Source: Sceloporus undulatus (lineage: Eukaryota > Chordata > Lepidosauria > Squamata > Phrynosomatidae). Taken from it: DNA of 64,000 nt. A program made the translations under genes and the position numbers. Numbering within the stretch: position 1 is the stretch's first letter; every line of letters begins with the position of its first letter. The DNA is taken from the NCBI RefSeq assembly GCF_019175285.1, contig NC_056522.1, forward strand, positions 34,906,193 to 34,970,192, read 5' to 3'. Below are positions 54,470-64,000 of this stretch, in pieces. The notes beneath the pieces are model-generated. The model did not search any database. It was not told the DNA's origin and saw only the letters and a program-made list of their open reading frames with translations.

Positions 54470-57400
54470 ATCAGTTGCCATAGGGGGGTGGGGGGAGATT
54501 AGGGATGCGGGGGATGCCGGGACCAGGGATGACATCGGGGAGGGCGGGGCTCCGATTGAGGTAGTGTGGGGCAGGGGGAGGTATGGCGGTGGGAGAAGGG
54601 ACTTCCGTTCCAGGGGAAGGCGGGATAGATGCATCATATCTATCGCGCCTTCCTGTCCCCCTCCCAGCCTGAAGGACCTGAGGGTCTCTCCAACCGTGCC
54701 ACAAACCCTGTCGCTGCTCCTGTGCAATGCCAGGTCTGTTAATAACAAGGCCCACATCCTCCAGGATCTCCTGGAGGACTCGAAGTGTGACCTGGCTTGC
54801 ATTACCGAGACCTGGCTGGGGCCTGAAGGGGATGCTGTGTGGGCTCAGGCCCTGCCTGCTGGGTACTCGGTGAAGGACCAGCGCAGGTTAGGTGGGCGGG
54901 GGGGGGTGTGGCCTTGGTATATAGGAACACCGCGTCCCTCACCAGGAACCACATCCGACAGACCTCCTATATTGAGTGTATTTACCTGACCCTAAAGGCT
55001 AGGGACAGTCTAGGGATTCTGCTGGTGTATCGGCCACCCCGTGCATTAGCGGACTCCCTTAACGAGCTGACACAGCTGGTTGCTGAACTGATGTTGGAGA
55101 CGCCCAGGCTTCTTGTCCTGGGCGACTTCAACATCTCCCTCACGGCCAGCTACGTTCCACCCGGTGCGGCTCGGGAATTCATGGATACCATGGCTGCCAT
55201 GGGCCTGTCCCAGCTGATACAGGGTCCCACGCATTGCGCGGGTAATACACTTGATTTGGTCTTCTGTTCGGAGGCGGAAAATCCGTGGGTGGAAATAGCT
55301 AATATTTCCCCCTTGCCATGGACGGATCATTTCCTGGTAGAGGTGAAAATCAAGGCCTCTACCCAGATCCCCCCCGGGGGTGGTGGACCAGTTAGGATGG
55401 TCCACCCTCGAAGGCTGATGGAACCTGAGAGGTTCCAAGAAGCCTTAGAGGGGCTCGCGGTTGGAAATGACGGCGACTCTGTTGATGCCCTTACCGGTAT
55501 CTGGAATACCGGTCTCTCTGGGGCTATACACAGAATCGCTCCCAAGCGTCCTCTCAGGCCCGCTTCCAATCGTAAGCCTTGGTATACGGAAGAGCTCCGG
55601 GCGAGGAAGCGGGTTCTGCGACGACTAGAGTGCCGTTGGCGGAAAGACCTTCGCTTAGACGACAAGACTCTCCTAGACCGGCTGTTGAAGGACTATGGAG
55701 AGGCAATACGAGCAACAAAGAATTCGTTCTATGGTGCTCGTATTGCGTCCGCTGAGTCACGTCCGGCAGAGTTGTTCAGGGTGGTCAGGGAGCTAACTCA
55801 GCTCCCTCCTGCCCTGAACCAGATCCTTGAACCGTCTAAGGCCTGCTGTGACCTTTTCAATGACTTTTTTGTGGATAAAACTTCTCGCATAAGCGAAGGT
55901 CTGAACGCCGACGTTAATGCAGAACCTAGGGTAGGAGTGTCCAGAGCCTCCGTGGACTATGTTACACTGGATCAGTTTGAGTTGGTGAGTACCGAGGATG
56001 TGGACAAGATCCTCGGAAGTGTTCGGAAAACGACCTGCTCTCTTGATCCCTGCCCCTCGTGGTTAGCGGCCCAGGGGGGACCGGTGGTAACGACATTGTT
56101 ACGCCGGATAATTAACACCTCTCTCAGGGAAGGGCGATTTCCATCGGATCTTAAATTGGCCATCGTAAGACCGATCCTAAAGAAGCCCTCCCTTGACCCC
56201 CTGGAACATAATAATTATCGGCCTGTTTCTCTGCTACCATTCTTGGGGAAGGTGATCGAGAGAGCGGTTGCAATCCAGCTTCAGGCGGTCTTGGATGAAA
56301 CGGATTATCTGGACCCATTTCAAACTGGCTTCCGGGCGGGTCACGGGGTTGAGACGGCCATGGTCGCCTTGGTCGATGATCTCCGTCTGGGCATCGACAG
56401 GGGAAGCGTGTCCCTGTTGGTGCTCTTGGACATCTCAGCGGCTTTCGATACCATAGACCATGGTATCCTTCTGGGACGCCTGGCTGAGGTGGGGATTGGG
56501 GGCACTGTGCTTCAGTGGTTCCGTTCCTACCTCTCCGGGAGGTCTCAGATGGTGCAGCTGGGGGACGTGTGCTCCAGCGAGCGGGCCCTTAAAACTGGGG
56601 TCCCTCAAGGAGCCATTCTGTCCCCCATGCTATTTAACATTTACATGAAACCGCTGGGAGAGATCATCCGGAGACATGGGGCGCGGGGTTATCAGTACGC
56701 TGATGACACCCAAATTATTTTCTCTATGTCTCCGACTGATGCAGTGACTGGGGATGGCATCTCTCCTCTCGTGGCCTGTCTGGAGTCAGTAATGGGCTGG
56801 ATGAGGGAAAACCGACTCAAACTTAATCCAGAGAAAACGGAGGTACTAGTGATAGGTCCCCCTGGTCCAGGAATGGCGGTGGTTCCACCTGTCCTGAATG
56901 GGGTCACGCTCCCTGTGAAGGACTCCGTGCGCAGTCTGGGGGTGCTTCTTGACTCGTCCCTTCACCTGACTGCTCAGGTGAATGCGACGGTCAAGAGTAC
57001 CTGTTATCAGCTTCGGCTGATTCGCCAGCTGCGCCCATATCTGGCCCAGAGGGACCTTGAAACTGTTGTACACGCTCTGGTAACTTCGAGATTGGATTTC
57101 TGCAACGCACTCTACATGGGGCAACCCTTATACCACACTCGGAAGCTGCAAGTAGTGCAGAACATGGCAGCACGGCTGGTCACTGGCGTTTCCAGGACCA
57201 GCCATATAACACCGGTGCTTAAAGACCTCCATTGGCTGCCTATTCGCTTCCGAGCTCAATATAAGGCGTTGGTTATTACCTATAAAGCCCTAAATGGCTT
57301 GGGCCCAGGATTCCTGAAGGACCGTCTCTCCCCGTACATTCCGCCTCGCACCCTCAGAACATCTGGGCAGCAACTCCTGAAGGTGCCTGGGGCAAGGTTG

Positions 57401-57750
57401 GCCGTTACGGCCAGAAGATCCTTTTCCACAGCTGCCCCAGCCCTTTGGAACATGCTGCCCATAGAGCTCCGCTCATCCACCACCCTGGCCCAATTTAGGA
57501 AGGGACTCAAAACCTTCCTATTTAATCAGGCATTCCCCGACTAAACATCCTATGGGCCTCCCTCCTCACTCGTGGCCGTGAGGTTGGGCTAAGGGGTTTT
57601 TATTGTTTTTATGAAGAGATGATGTTGTTTTTAACCTGTTTTATATTGTATTTGCTGCACTAAGGTGCATTTGTAAGCCGCCCTGATCTATTTGGAAGGG
57701 CGGGGTATAAATAAAATTTTATTATTATATTTATTATTATTATTAAAAGG
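54470..57750 (+). mobile_element. L2/CR1-group LINE, nearly intact
   Basis: Preceded by the monomer array and ending in GTATAAATAAAATTTTATTA plus (TTA)n, without poly(A), the 3' end style of L2. Only the endonuclease/reverse transcriptase ORF is present; no ORF1 is visible. High GC, preserved CpG sites and a 901-codon open frame suggest recent insertion. Confidence 0.85.
54564..57544 (+). CDS. LINE ORF2: endonuclease and reverse transcriptase (one frame break)
   Basis: The endonuclease start (SLLLCNARSVNNKAHIL, CDLACITETWLGPEGD) is in the frame opening at 54564. From 54839-57544 a 901-residue frame continues: YRPPRAL, GDFNIS (residues 95-100), LDLVF and TDHFLV (162-167) of the AP endonuclease. 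The reverse transcriptase follows: FRPVSLLP-like NNYRPVSLLPF (458-468), LLDISAAFDTIDH (529-541), GVPQGAILSP (587-596), the YADD catalytic box (620-623), LKLNPEKTEV, and the C-terminal LHWLPIRFRAQYK and LWNMLPIELR. The two frames meet in a run of nine G at 54898-54906, so one frameshift (real or a homopolymer read error) is the only break. Function: target-primed reverse transcription of its own RNA. Confidence 0.85.
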
Positions 57751-57841
57751 GGGGAAATTATGGATGAAGGACATTGTAATGTGGAATTATCAAGTAAACC
57801 TCTAGAACTGGAATATTGATGGTTGTTGGAAATACTTTATA

Positions 57842-58262
57842 CCGTATATACTAAACTATAAGTTGACCTCATGTATAAGTCGAGGTCAGGTTTGGGGGCC
57901 AAAATTATGGATTTTGCCATGACCCGTGGATAGGTCAAGGGTTAAACTTGAAAACTCCTTCAGTGTGTGTATGTGTGTGTATGGCAAGAGAGATTCTCAT
58001 TGCTGCTTTTTGCTTCATCATTTCAGCTTTTGTTTCAGCCACATGCGCAGGTGGGAGATGGACTCTTAAACAAACAGCAATATCCACCAGACACCCAGGA
58101 CTCTTTCTGCTTGGCTTCAGAGAGTAATAAACTCCTCTCCGCATGGGGAAATCTGAAAGAGCTGCTATCATATTTCCATAGTGACCCATAAATAAGTCGA
58201 CCTGGGATTTTGGGGTCAATTTTGGGGCATAAATTTTTAGACTTACAGATGAGTATATACGG
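57842..58262. mobile_element. TA-flanked MITE, GTATATA family, copy b
   Basis: CCGTATATACTAAACTATAAG to GATGAGTATATACGG with TA on both sides. The arms contain GTATAAGTCGAGG / AATAAGTCGACC and CCAAAATTATGG. Interior (GT)n near 57964-57981. Related to 9936-10303. Confidence 0.7.
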
Positions 58263-59365
58263 TAAGTAAAAAATGATTAAAAGAGTGAGTCTGATTTGTT
58301 TTGAGGAAATGGAATTGTTTTGGCTTCCTCGTTGAAAACTGTCTGAGTAACAACATAGCTTAATAACCAGGCTGTATCACTGCTACCTTTTAGCAGAGGA
58401 GTCACTGTGTAGAGAAAGGTTACGTCTTCACATCCCAAAATCTGGTTTAAAAGATGCAACCCTGGAATGAGGATCCTGATTCAGCAATATGGCAAGAGAT
58501 TCACCAGGAACTTAAACTGATGACCAGCAACTTTAAGAATTATACAATGAGATTTAGACTGAAATTTGGATTGGAGGAGGAGACTGACGATGGGGAAATG
58601 GAATTTTCAGAGGAGAAAATGGATGAAGGAAGGAGCCCACGAATGAAAGAGCAATGGGGTGTCTCAGGGATTTGTGATCAGAGTGAGGGGTTTTTGAAGA
58701 CCCAGAGGTGATCTTGAAGAAGAATGCAGATGACATGCAAAACAATGCAGAAGGAAGGAGCAGCAAGGATTGTGAAGAGGATGGGAGAACATGAGGGGAG
58801 GTAGAGAGGGATGATCAGATTAAGAATGTTTTCTTTGGAGATATATTTTCCCCCAGGTCTGGCTAACCAAATGAAATGTTCCCACTCTGTTCAACTAAGA
58901 GATTTGGTAAAATGCTAAGGGTAAAATTCAAGTAGGACAGAAAGAAATAAAGCTGGCTTTGTTGGATTTAAGATGTTAATATGGTTCTCGTTATATGATG
59001 TTGTTTTAAGATTTCAATAAGGGTTTCATTATTTGTGGTTAATGTAAAGAAATAGGTCATAAAACAAAGCCTGTTGGTTTAAGTAGATATTTACAAAGGC
59101 CACCAAGATTGATCTATATGGGTTTTGAGGGTTTAAATTCCTAGAAGGGATAAGCATCTGAGCAGAGATGTATAAAAAAGCAAGTAAGGAAACCTATAGA
59201 AAATAGAAAATAACAATTTTAAAGGAGGTGAGATTTGAATTAAAAATAAAGGAATGAATCTAATTTTCTTTTTCTTTTTCTTTGGGATTGGCTGGGGGAC
59301 AGAGCTGATTTAGTTGAAAGGCAGACTAATAGCAATACATAATAACGCTTATTATTACTTAATAA
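58263..59365. other. Unclassified; short ORF 58454-58711
   Basis: The 85-codon frame reads MQPWNEDPDSAIWQEIHQEL with an acidic, coiled-coil-like composition (EETDDGEMEFSEEK). It could be a remnant of a LINE ORF1, but I recognise no domain. The remainder is AT-rich with no named repeat. Confidence 0.3.
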
Positions 59366-59367
59366 TA

Positions 59368-59790
59368 CAGTGGGCCCTTGATATCTACTGGGGTTTGGTG
59401 CCAGGACCTCCTGTGGATGCATCCAAAATCTGTGAATGCTCAAATCCCATTAAACACAGTGGCATAATAAAATGATGTCCCTTGTATAAAATGGTAAAAT
59501 CGAGATTTGCTTTTTGGAATACACACACACACACACGCATACACACACACACACAGTGAGCCCACGCCATATGCAGGTTTATTATAGGTGGCTTCCAGCT
59601 TATGCAGAAGCCGCCAGGAGAATGGATGAATGATGCATGCACCCATGGAGCACATGCATGGCCGTGTGGCGTGCACAAGCCCCATTGTATCTAATGGGAC
59701 TCTGGTTAAAAATACATAACAATACGTTGAAATTAATAAATGGAGAATAATAGCCGTTGATGGTTGAATCTGTGGATAAAGAAGGCAGAC
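59368..59790. mobile_element. Tigger/MER2-like MITE, copy g, with inserted CAGTGAGCCCACG MITE and (CA)n
   Basis: Outer parts: CAGTGGGCCCTTGATATC, ACTGGGGTTTGGTGCCAGG at the left and GTTGAATCTGTGGATAAAG, AAGGCAGACTATA at the right. At about 59520-59735 a (CA)n tract and a CAGTGAGCCCACGCCATATG element (kin of 25535-25715) interrupt it. Confidence 0.6.
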
Positions 59791-59877
59791 TATAAATATA
59801 TATAAATATCTGCTTGACTTTCTGCTTGAGATTGTATCTTTGCTTGTAAAAGATTTAATTTTGATAGATTAATATTT

Positions 59878-59975
59878 ATAGGTTTTTGTGGGTTTTTCAG
59901 GCTATGTGGCCATGTTCTAGAAGAGTTTCTTCCTGATGTTTCACCAGCATCTGTGGCTGGCATCTTCAGAGAAAT
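59878..59975. mobile_element. Penelope-like element terminal fragment
   Basis: TTTTTGTGGGTTTTTCAGGC, ATGTGGCCATGTTCTAGAAG, TGATGTTTCACCAGC and ATCTGTGGCTGGCATCTTC, as at 34180-34275. Confidence 0.65.
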
Positions 59976-61555
59976 ATTTATAGTATATAGAAGGGAGGTT
60001 GGTGGGGACTTTTTGAGATGAGAGAGGTTTTGATGTATGTTATAGTTTAATACAGTTTTTGCAAACATTGCAGGTTTGGGGGCATTATTCTTGCAGTGTG
60101 ATTTTTCCCATTTCTGTTGTTTTCAGGTACAGTAATTTCACTTTTTACAGAAGCTGACCCTGTCCAAAACCTATACACAGTAATACAACCACACTTGAAA
60201 TAAAGGAGTAGAAGTAGCCCTGTAATTATTTCAGCAACACATGCCAGTTCTTTAGATGTTAGTTCCATTTTCCAAGAACTACAATTTAAGATTCAGTTAC
60301 ATCCACTCCCCTTTTTACAATCTCCCAGAGGGGACATATTTTCCTGTTAAGACACAGGTTTTACATAAAAGTTCCCAAAATGAATTATTGTTCTGTGCTG
60401 ATATGACTGGAAACCCTAGAATGACACTATCAGTAGGTATAGAACAGGGATGGGAATTTGTGCCCTCCCCCATATATTGCTGAACTACAGTTCCCATCAT
60501 GGTTCACTACTGGCTCTGCTGGCTAGAACTGATGGGATCTGCAGTACAATTTTTAGAGGTCACATGTCCCCACCCCAAATTTGCCAGATTAAGTCACACC
60601 CCTGATGTACACTATAGCTCGAAAACCCAATGGTTTGATTTGACAATAGTAAGCGGCATTTTATCTTGTTTTTTTTAAGCTTTTGGAAATCATTGCTATT
60701 ATATTCCAGAACTATTAGCGATTCTAATTATACCATAATTATATGTTTTTTAAAATATGCTAGGCTCACTTTGAATTCAGTATAAACCTCAGACCATATG
60801 CAACTAGTACTAGTTAAAAATAATAATACCGGCGATTTCCTAAGCATGGAAAATTGCCCATAAATTGCCCATAAAACACCATTCTAGTTTCATGGATGTT
60901 GAGGCATAGGACTGCGTAGGAAAAGGAGCTGTCACATTATCTTGATTGTAAAGTACTGAGCCTCCCTCTGGACTTAAATGAACTTCAAAATGCAGTTTCC
61001 ACATTAAAAAAAGGATAGTCTGCAGGAAAACAACAACAACCAAGTTGATTAATAAACATGTCATAAAAAACAGACAGGTAGTCAACCTCCTTCGGCCTCA
61101 TTAAGTTTGGAGGTCACAAGGAAGAGACATAATTAGATTAGGTTGACCTTCGGGCTGTGGAGCAAAACTTAATCATAATATTTCTGTGAAAATCATTATA
61201 GGGAATGGCAAGCAAATGAAGTCAGGTTAATTAGCAGAACCTAAGATGATGCCAGGCCTTATTGCTGCTTGGTGCACATCAGCATCCACATACACACATG
61301 TCCGCTTACTTTCAAACCTAACAGAAGTAGTACAGAGTCGTGGGAGACAGTTGCTTGTTCTCAGTTATTAGGAGTCATTCTAACTCCTTTAATGTTGAAA
61401 ACAGGAGAAGACTGAGCCAATATTGACACTTGTAGAGTGTAGCCATTCTACTTCTGCCCCTCTGTTCACTACTACCACTTCTGTTGATTCTTGTAACATG
61501 CCATATATGTACAGAAACCTGTGGCCAGAATTAGGTGGTGGGAGGACCTGAGGAC
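59976..61555. other. Non-coding, little recognised
   Basis: A CTCCAGATG-like MITE remnant lies around 60445-60575 (CTACAGTTCCCATCATGG). No exon seen. Confidence 0.3.
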
Positions 61556-61800
61556 ACATGGGGTTGGGGTGATATAGCTGCCTTGAGTCCCTCTTTTGGG
61601 AATAGGTGGGTATAAATAACTATAATAACAACATCTGTAATTCCAGTGGTCAGAGGTCCTCTGGGAGCAATTCCAAATGGAGTGATCAAACATCTGAATG
61701 AAATCATCACGGATAGACTCACCACGGCACAATTGCAAGAGGTGCTGCTACTTGGAACATGGTGCATTATCAAAGGATATCTCACTGATTCCTAGATTCT
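61556..61800 (+). mobile_element. LINE fragments: L2-type tail then R4/Dong-like C-terminus
   Basis: TGAGTCCCTCTTTTGGGAAT and GGGTATAAATAACTATAATAAC are an L2-type 3' end. Immediately after, a frame reads RGPLGAIPNGVIKHLNEI and LQEVLLLGTWCIIKGYL, resembling the R4-clade motif of the type GALG....KHL....LLGTARILRK. Assignment from memory of that motif. Confidence 0.45.
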
Positions 61801-62079
61801 TAGAATCCGAATCCAAAACTCTAGTCAGTAGTACTTGGCATTACCCAGGAAGCCAAGATGGCAACAAAAACAATGATAGCAGTAGCCAACCAGAATAGGT
61901 ACAACCTCTGCATCAATATTATTCACATTATTTATATGACTGCAGAAGAAATCTATAAAGAAGTAAAGAAGGAATAGCCATGCAAAGTCTAGATAGATAG
62001 CTTTTAAGACTGTCGCTTGTTTTTTAGATGAAAATCGAAAACTCAGGAAAGGGAGTTTCCTTGGAAAGCAGTATAAAAA

Positions 62080-62125
62080 TAAATATCATTATTATTATTA
62101 TTATTACTATTATTATTACTGTTAT
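62080..62125. repeat. (ATT)n microsatellite
   Basis: ATTATTATTATTATTACTAT tract following AAATATC, probably a LINE/SINE tail. Confidence 0.7.
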
Positions 62126-62918
62126 CTCTGAGGGAATAGATTGGGTGGGAGGACTAGAGACTACGGGGGTTTCTGTTACAAGAAACAAGGAATCTTCCTT
62201 CATGATAAGCCATGCTTTATGTTAGGTATGATTGATGCTACTGTTATTATTTGTCCCACAGATGACCAATTAAGCTGCAGTTTGTTTTCCCCATTTCTGG
62301 TCTGTTGTTCTCCTTCCCTGTTTATCAGTTGTTGTTTCAAGGTAGGCTGCTGGTGAAACAAGCCAGAGAAACGTGACAGTCCCTGATCTGAGATCTAGTA
62401 AGAAACCATGGTTTAAACCAGTCAGAATTTGTAATTGAAAAACAAACCAGGGTTTTGTCTTGTGGGTTGTAACTGTCTAACAAACCATGATTTGTTTAAG
62501 GGAATGCAGTGGCAAAAATAAATATAGTTGTTGGGACATTTTTGTCCTTCTGTCTAAAATTTGCAGCATGCTGCAAAATGGCTACATTGTAGGTTTTAAG
62601 TTGCAACAGAATGCAAGGAACTAAAATGCACCATCTAGGCGCATGAGCATGAAGGTCAACAGCACCATGCTCTGCATGTATTGTTGTTGTTTATATTCCA
62701 CCTTTCCCCCAACATTGAGACTCAAGATAGCTTACAGACTATTAAAATCAATAGCAAATGTGAGATTCATAGGCAGCAATCTTGTGATCACCTGAGTCTT
62801 GTATTTCTTTTTTTCATTCCCCCCTAAAAAGAGCTTGACATGGACAGCAGTATTGGCATTGTGAGACTGAATGACACCAGATGATTAGCATAACTGTTTT
62901 TTTACTGACTTCGTAGTG
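62126..62918. other. Non-coding; reversed LINE tail near 62690-62760
   Basis: TTATATTCCACCTTTCCCCC and GATAGCTTACAGACTATTAAA resemble a reversed L2/CR1 3' end. No exon seen. Confidence 0.35.
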
Positions 62919-63385
62919 TATTTGTTTGAGTGTTGACCTATGACTACAGGAGACTAGGGTTCAAATCCATGCTTTGAACCAGGGAGCCCTGGTGACACAG
63001 TGATTTAATGCCGGTACTACAGCGACAAAATTGTGAGCTCGATCCCAGGGCTCCTAGGTTGACTCAGCCTTCCATCCTTTCATAGGTTGGTAAAATAAGT
63101 ACCCAGCTTGTTGGGGGCAATTGGCTTACACATTGTAAACCACAGAGAGTGCTGAGTTCACTGACAAGTGGTAGAGAAATATAAATGCTATTGGTATTGC
63201 TATGTTTTGCTATAAAAACCCATTGGCTGACCTTGGGCAAATCACATTCTCTCAGCCTCAGAGAAAGGCAATGGCAACCTCCTTCTGAACAAATTTTGCC
63301 AAGAAAACCTAATGATAGCGTTCTTAGGATTCTCATAAGTTGGAAATGATGTGAAGACACACCAGCACAACAACTAAAGACTCCT
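62919..63385 (+). mobile_element. tRNA-derived SINE split by a Sauria-like SINE
   Basis: Head at 62919-62985 (GAGACTAGGGTTCAAATCC), then a second SINE, then the body and tail from about 63215 (CATTGGCTGACCTTGGGC, AGGCAATGGCAACCTCC, TGTGAAGACACACCAGC). The outer element is the family at 4163. Confidence 0.65.
62990..63200 (+). mobile_element. Sauria-SINE-like tRNA SINE, nested
   Basis: GGGAGCCCTGGTGACACAGTG, GTGAGCTCGATCCCAGG, AAAATAAGTACCCAGCTTG, TTGGGGGCAATTGGCTTAC and GTAAACCACAGAGAGTGC. Same family as 6442, inserted in the outer SINE. Confidence 0.7.
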
Positions 63386-63493
63386 AAAATATAGGAAGGT
63401 ATGGCTGGAATCTGCTCTCTGTTACAATATACACTCATAGGCTTTTGTGGCCACAGCCAATCCTACCACTAGGCAATTGCTTCTGATTGCAGA

Positions 63494-63655
63494 CAGGGAC
63501 GTAGCTAGGATTTTAGGAAGGGGGTGTCCAGACTAAGTGCCACCATTATAATGGGGCTTGGGCGCGGCGGCGGCGCAGCAGCACACACCATTCATTTTTC
63601 TAATGGAAGGGGGGGTACGGACCCCAAGAAACCCCCCCCCTTGGCTACGTCCCTG
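63494..63655. mobile_element. Short MITE with CAGGGACGTAGC ends and 7-bp duplication
   Basis: Starts CAGGGACGTAGCTAGGATTT and ends CCTTGGCTACGTCCCTG. A perfect 7-bp direct repeat TTGCAGA flanks it (63487-63493, 63656-63662). 162 bp, with a GGCGGCGGCG tract inside. Superfamily uncertain. Confidence 0.7.
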
Positions 63656-63662
63656 TTGCAGA

Positions 63663-64000
63663 TGTGGGGTGGAGCGTCCTGGCTGTTCCTCCTAAATTTC
63701 CCAGGTGTTCTACTGTAAAAAATGACCGAAATGGTTAAGCCACACTATCTGTCCTGGCCCTATTAAACTAGACTTCTGCCTCATGCCTGGAAAAGACCCT
63801 GTCCCACTACCACTGCTGAAGTAACATTCAACTGGTGGTGCAGCCCACATGTTTATATAGCATTGGGAAAGGATCCTATTGTTTTCTTAGCCTCAGGCAG
63901 CAAAATTCTTGGGTTGGCCCCATCTGGAGCTCTACTAGAATTTTGAGCCATGCTGAACAGAAGAGTGACTCCTCTTCTGTGCTATATTAAATGTATCTCA
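63663..64000. other. Non-coding end of window
   Basis: No feature recognised. Confidence 0.3.

Noticed and set aside
53083-54471. 462-codon minus-strand ORF and other long ORFs (52777-53730, 53520-54431) across the GC-rich region
   Set aside because: They follow the 360-bp monomer repeat, occur in several frames on both strands, are Arg/Pro/Gly-rich and show no domain; stop codons are simply rare in such GC-rich DNA.

Overview
The window is vertebrate nuclear DNA, almost certainly from a squamate reptile and most likely an iguanian-type lizard. The evidence is one spliced gene whose protein is close to vertebrate NEK2, embedded in a repeat landscape typical of lizards. That landscape holds tRNA-headed SINEs (Sauria-SINE-like and a second family with a TTGAAGGCACACAACAAC tail), L2/CR1, BovB/RTE, R4-like, L1-like and Penelope-like retroelements, and many short TA-flanked and hAT-type DNA transposons, including a SPIN-like copy. 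There is no operon, CRISPR array or bacterial signature.

Gene content. The only gene I can assemble is NEK2 (NIMA-related kinase 2) on the minus strand, with start codon at 31010-31012 and stop at 17500-17502. Nine coding exons with GT/AG boundaries and compatible phases give a 446-residue protein. It has an intact kinase domain (K37, D141, DFG 159-161, T175), a leucine-zipper coiled coil, a KVQF PP1 docking motif, a KEN box and a C-terminal Met-Arg tail. Two of the nine exons are short (55 and 71 nt), and together they cover what I recall as one exon in human. The second ends at a donor through which an intron-retained NEK2B-like form of 383 residues can be read, followed by an AATAAA. The promoter upstream of the start codon is GC-rich, with inverted CCAAT boxes and a CDE/CHR-like element, the usual architecture of G2/M-expressed genes.

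Layout. 1-17 kb: downstream flank of NEK2, no gene seen, assorted SINEs, L2/CR1 tails and MITEs. 17.0-31.3 kb: NEK2 with transposon-filled introns. 31.3-40.4 kb: upstream flank with two long palindromic MITEs, a BovB tail and a Penelope-like element carrying a GIY-YIG endonuclease fragment. 40,448-40,472: an assembly gap of 25 N. 40.5-52.7 kb: sequence whose repeat copies carry many single-base indels, an L1-like LINE remnant and two GC-rich promoter-like patches (about 45.1-45.5 and 49.9-50.1 kb) without a recognised gene. 52.7-57.75 kb: a young L2/CR1-group LINE with an almost intact reverse transcriptase ORF, preceded by a tandem array of about 360-bp GC-rich monomers, each with a TATA-like box. 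57.8-64 kb: MITEs, nested SINEs and LINE fragments.

Most notable non-gene signals: (1) a four-copy family of GC-rich mobile elements built from serial hairpins, with shared terminal inverted repeats and perfect 3-bp target duplications (TTT, AAT, AGA, TGA); (2) the monomer-array 5' end of the L2-type LINE, with what looks like another piece of the same monomer cut by the N gap; (3) the NEK2 exon 7/8 split and NEK2B-like read-through; (4) the SPIN-like hAT in NEK2 intron 1.
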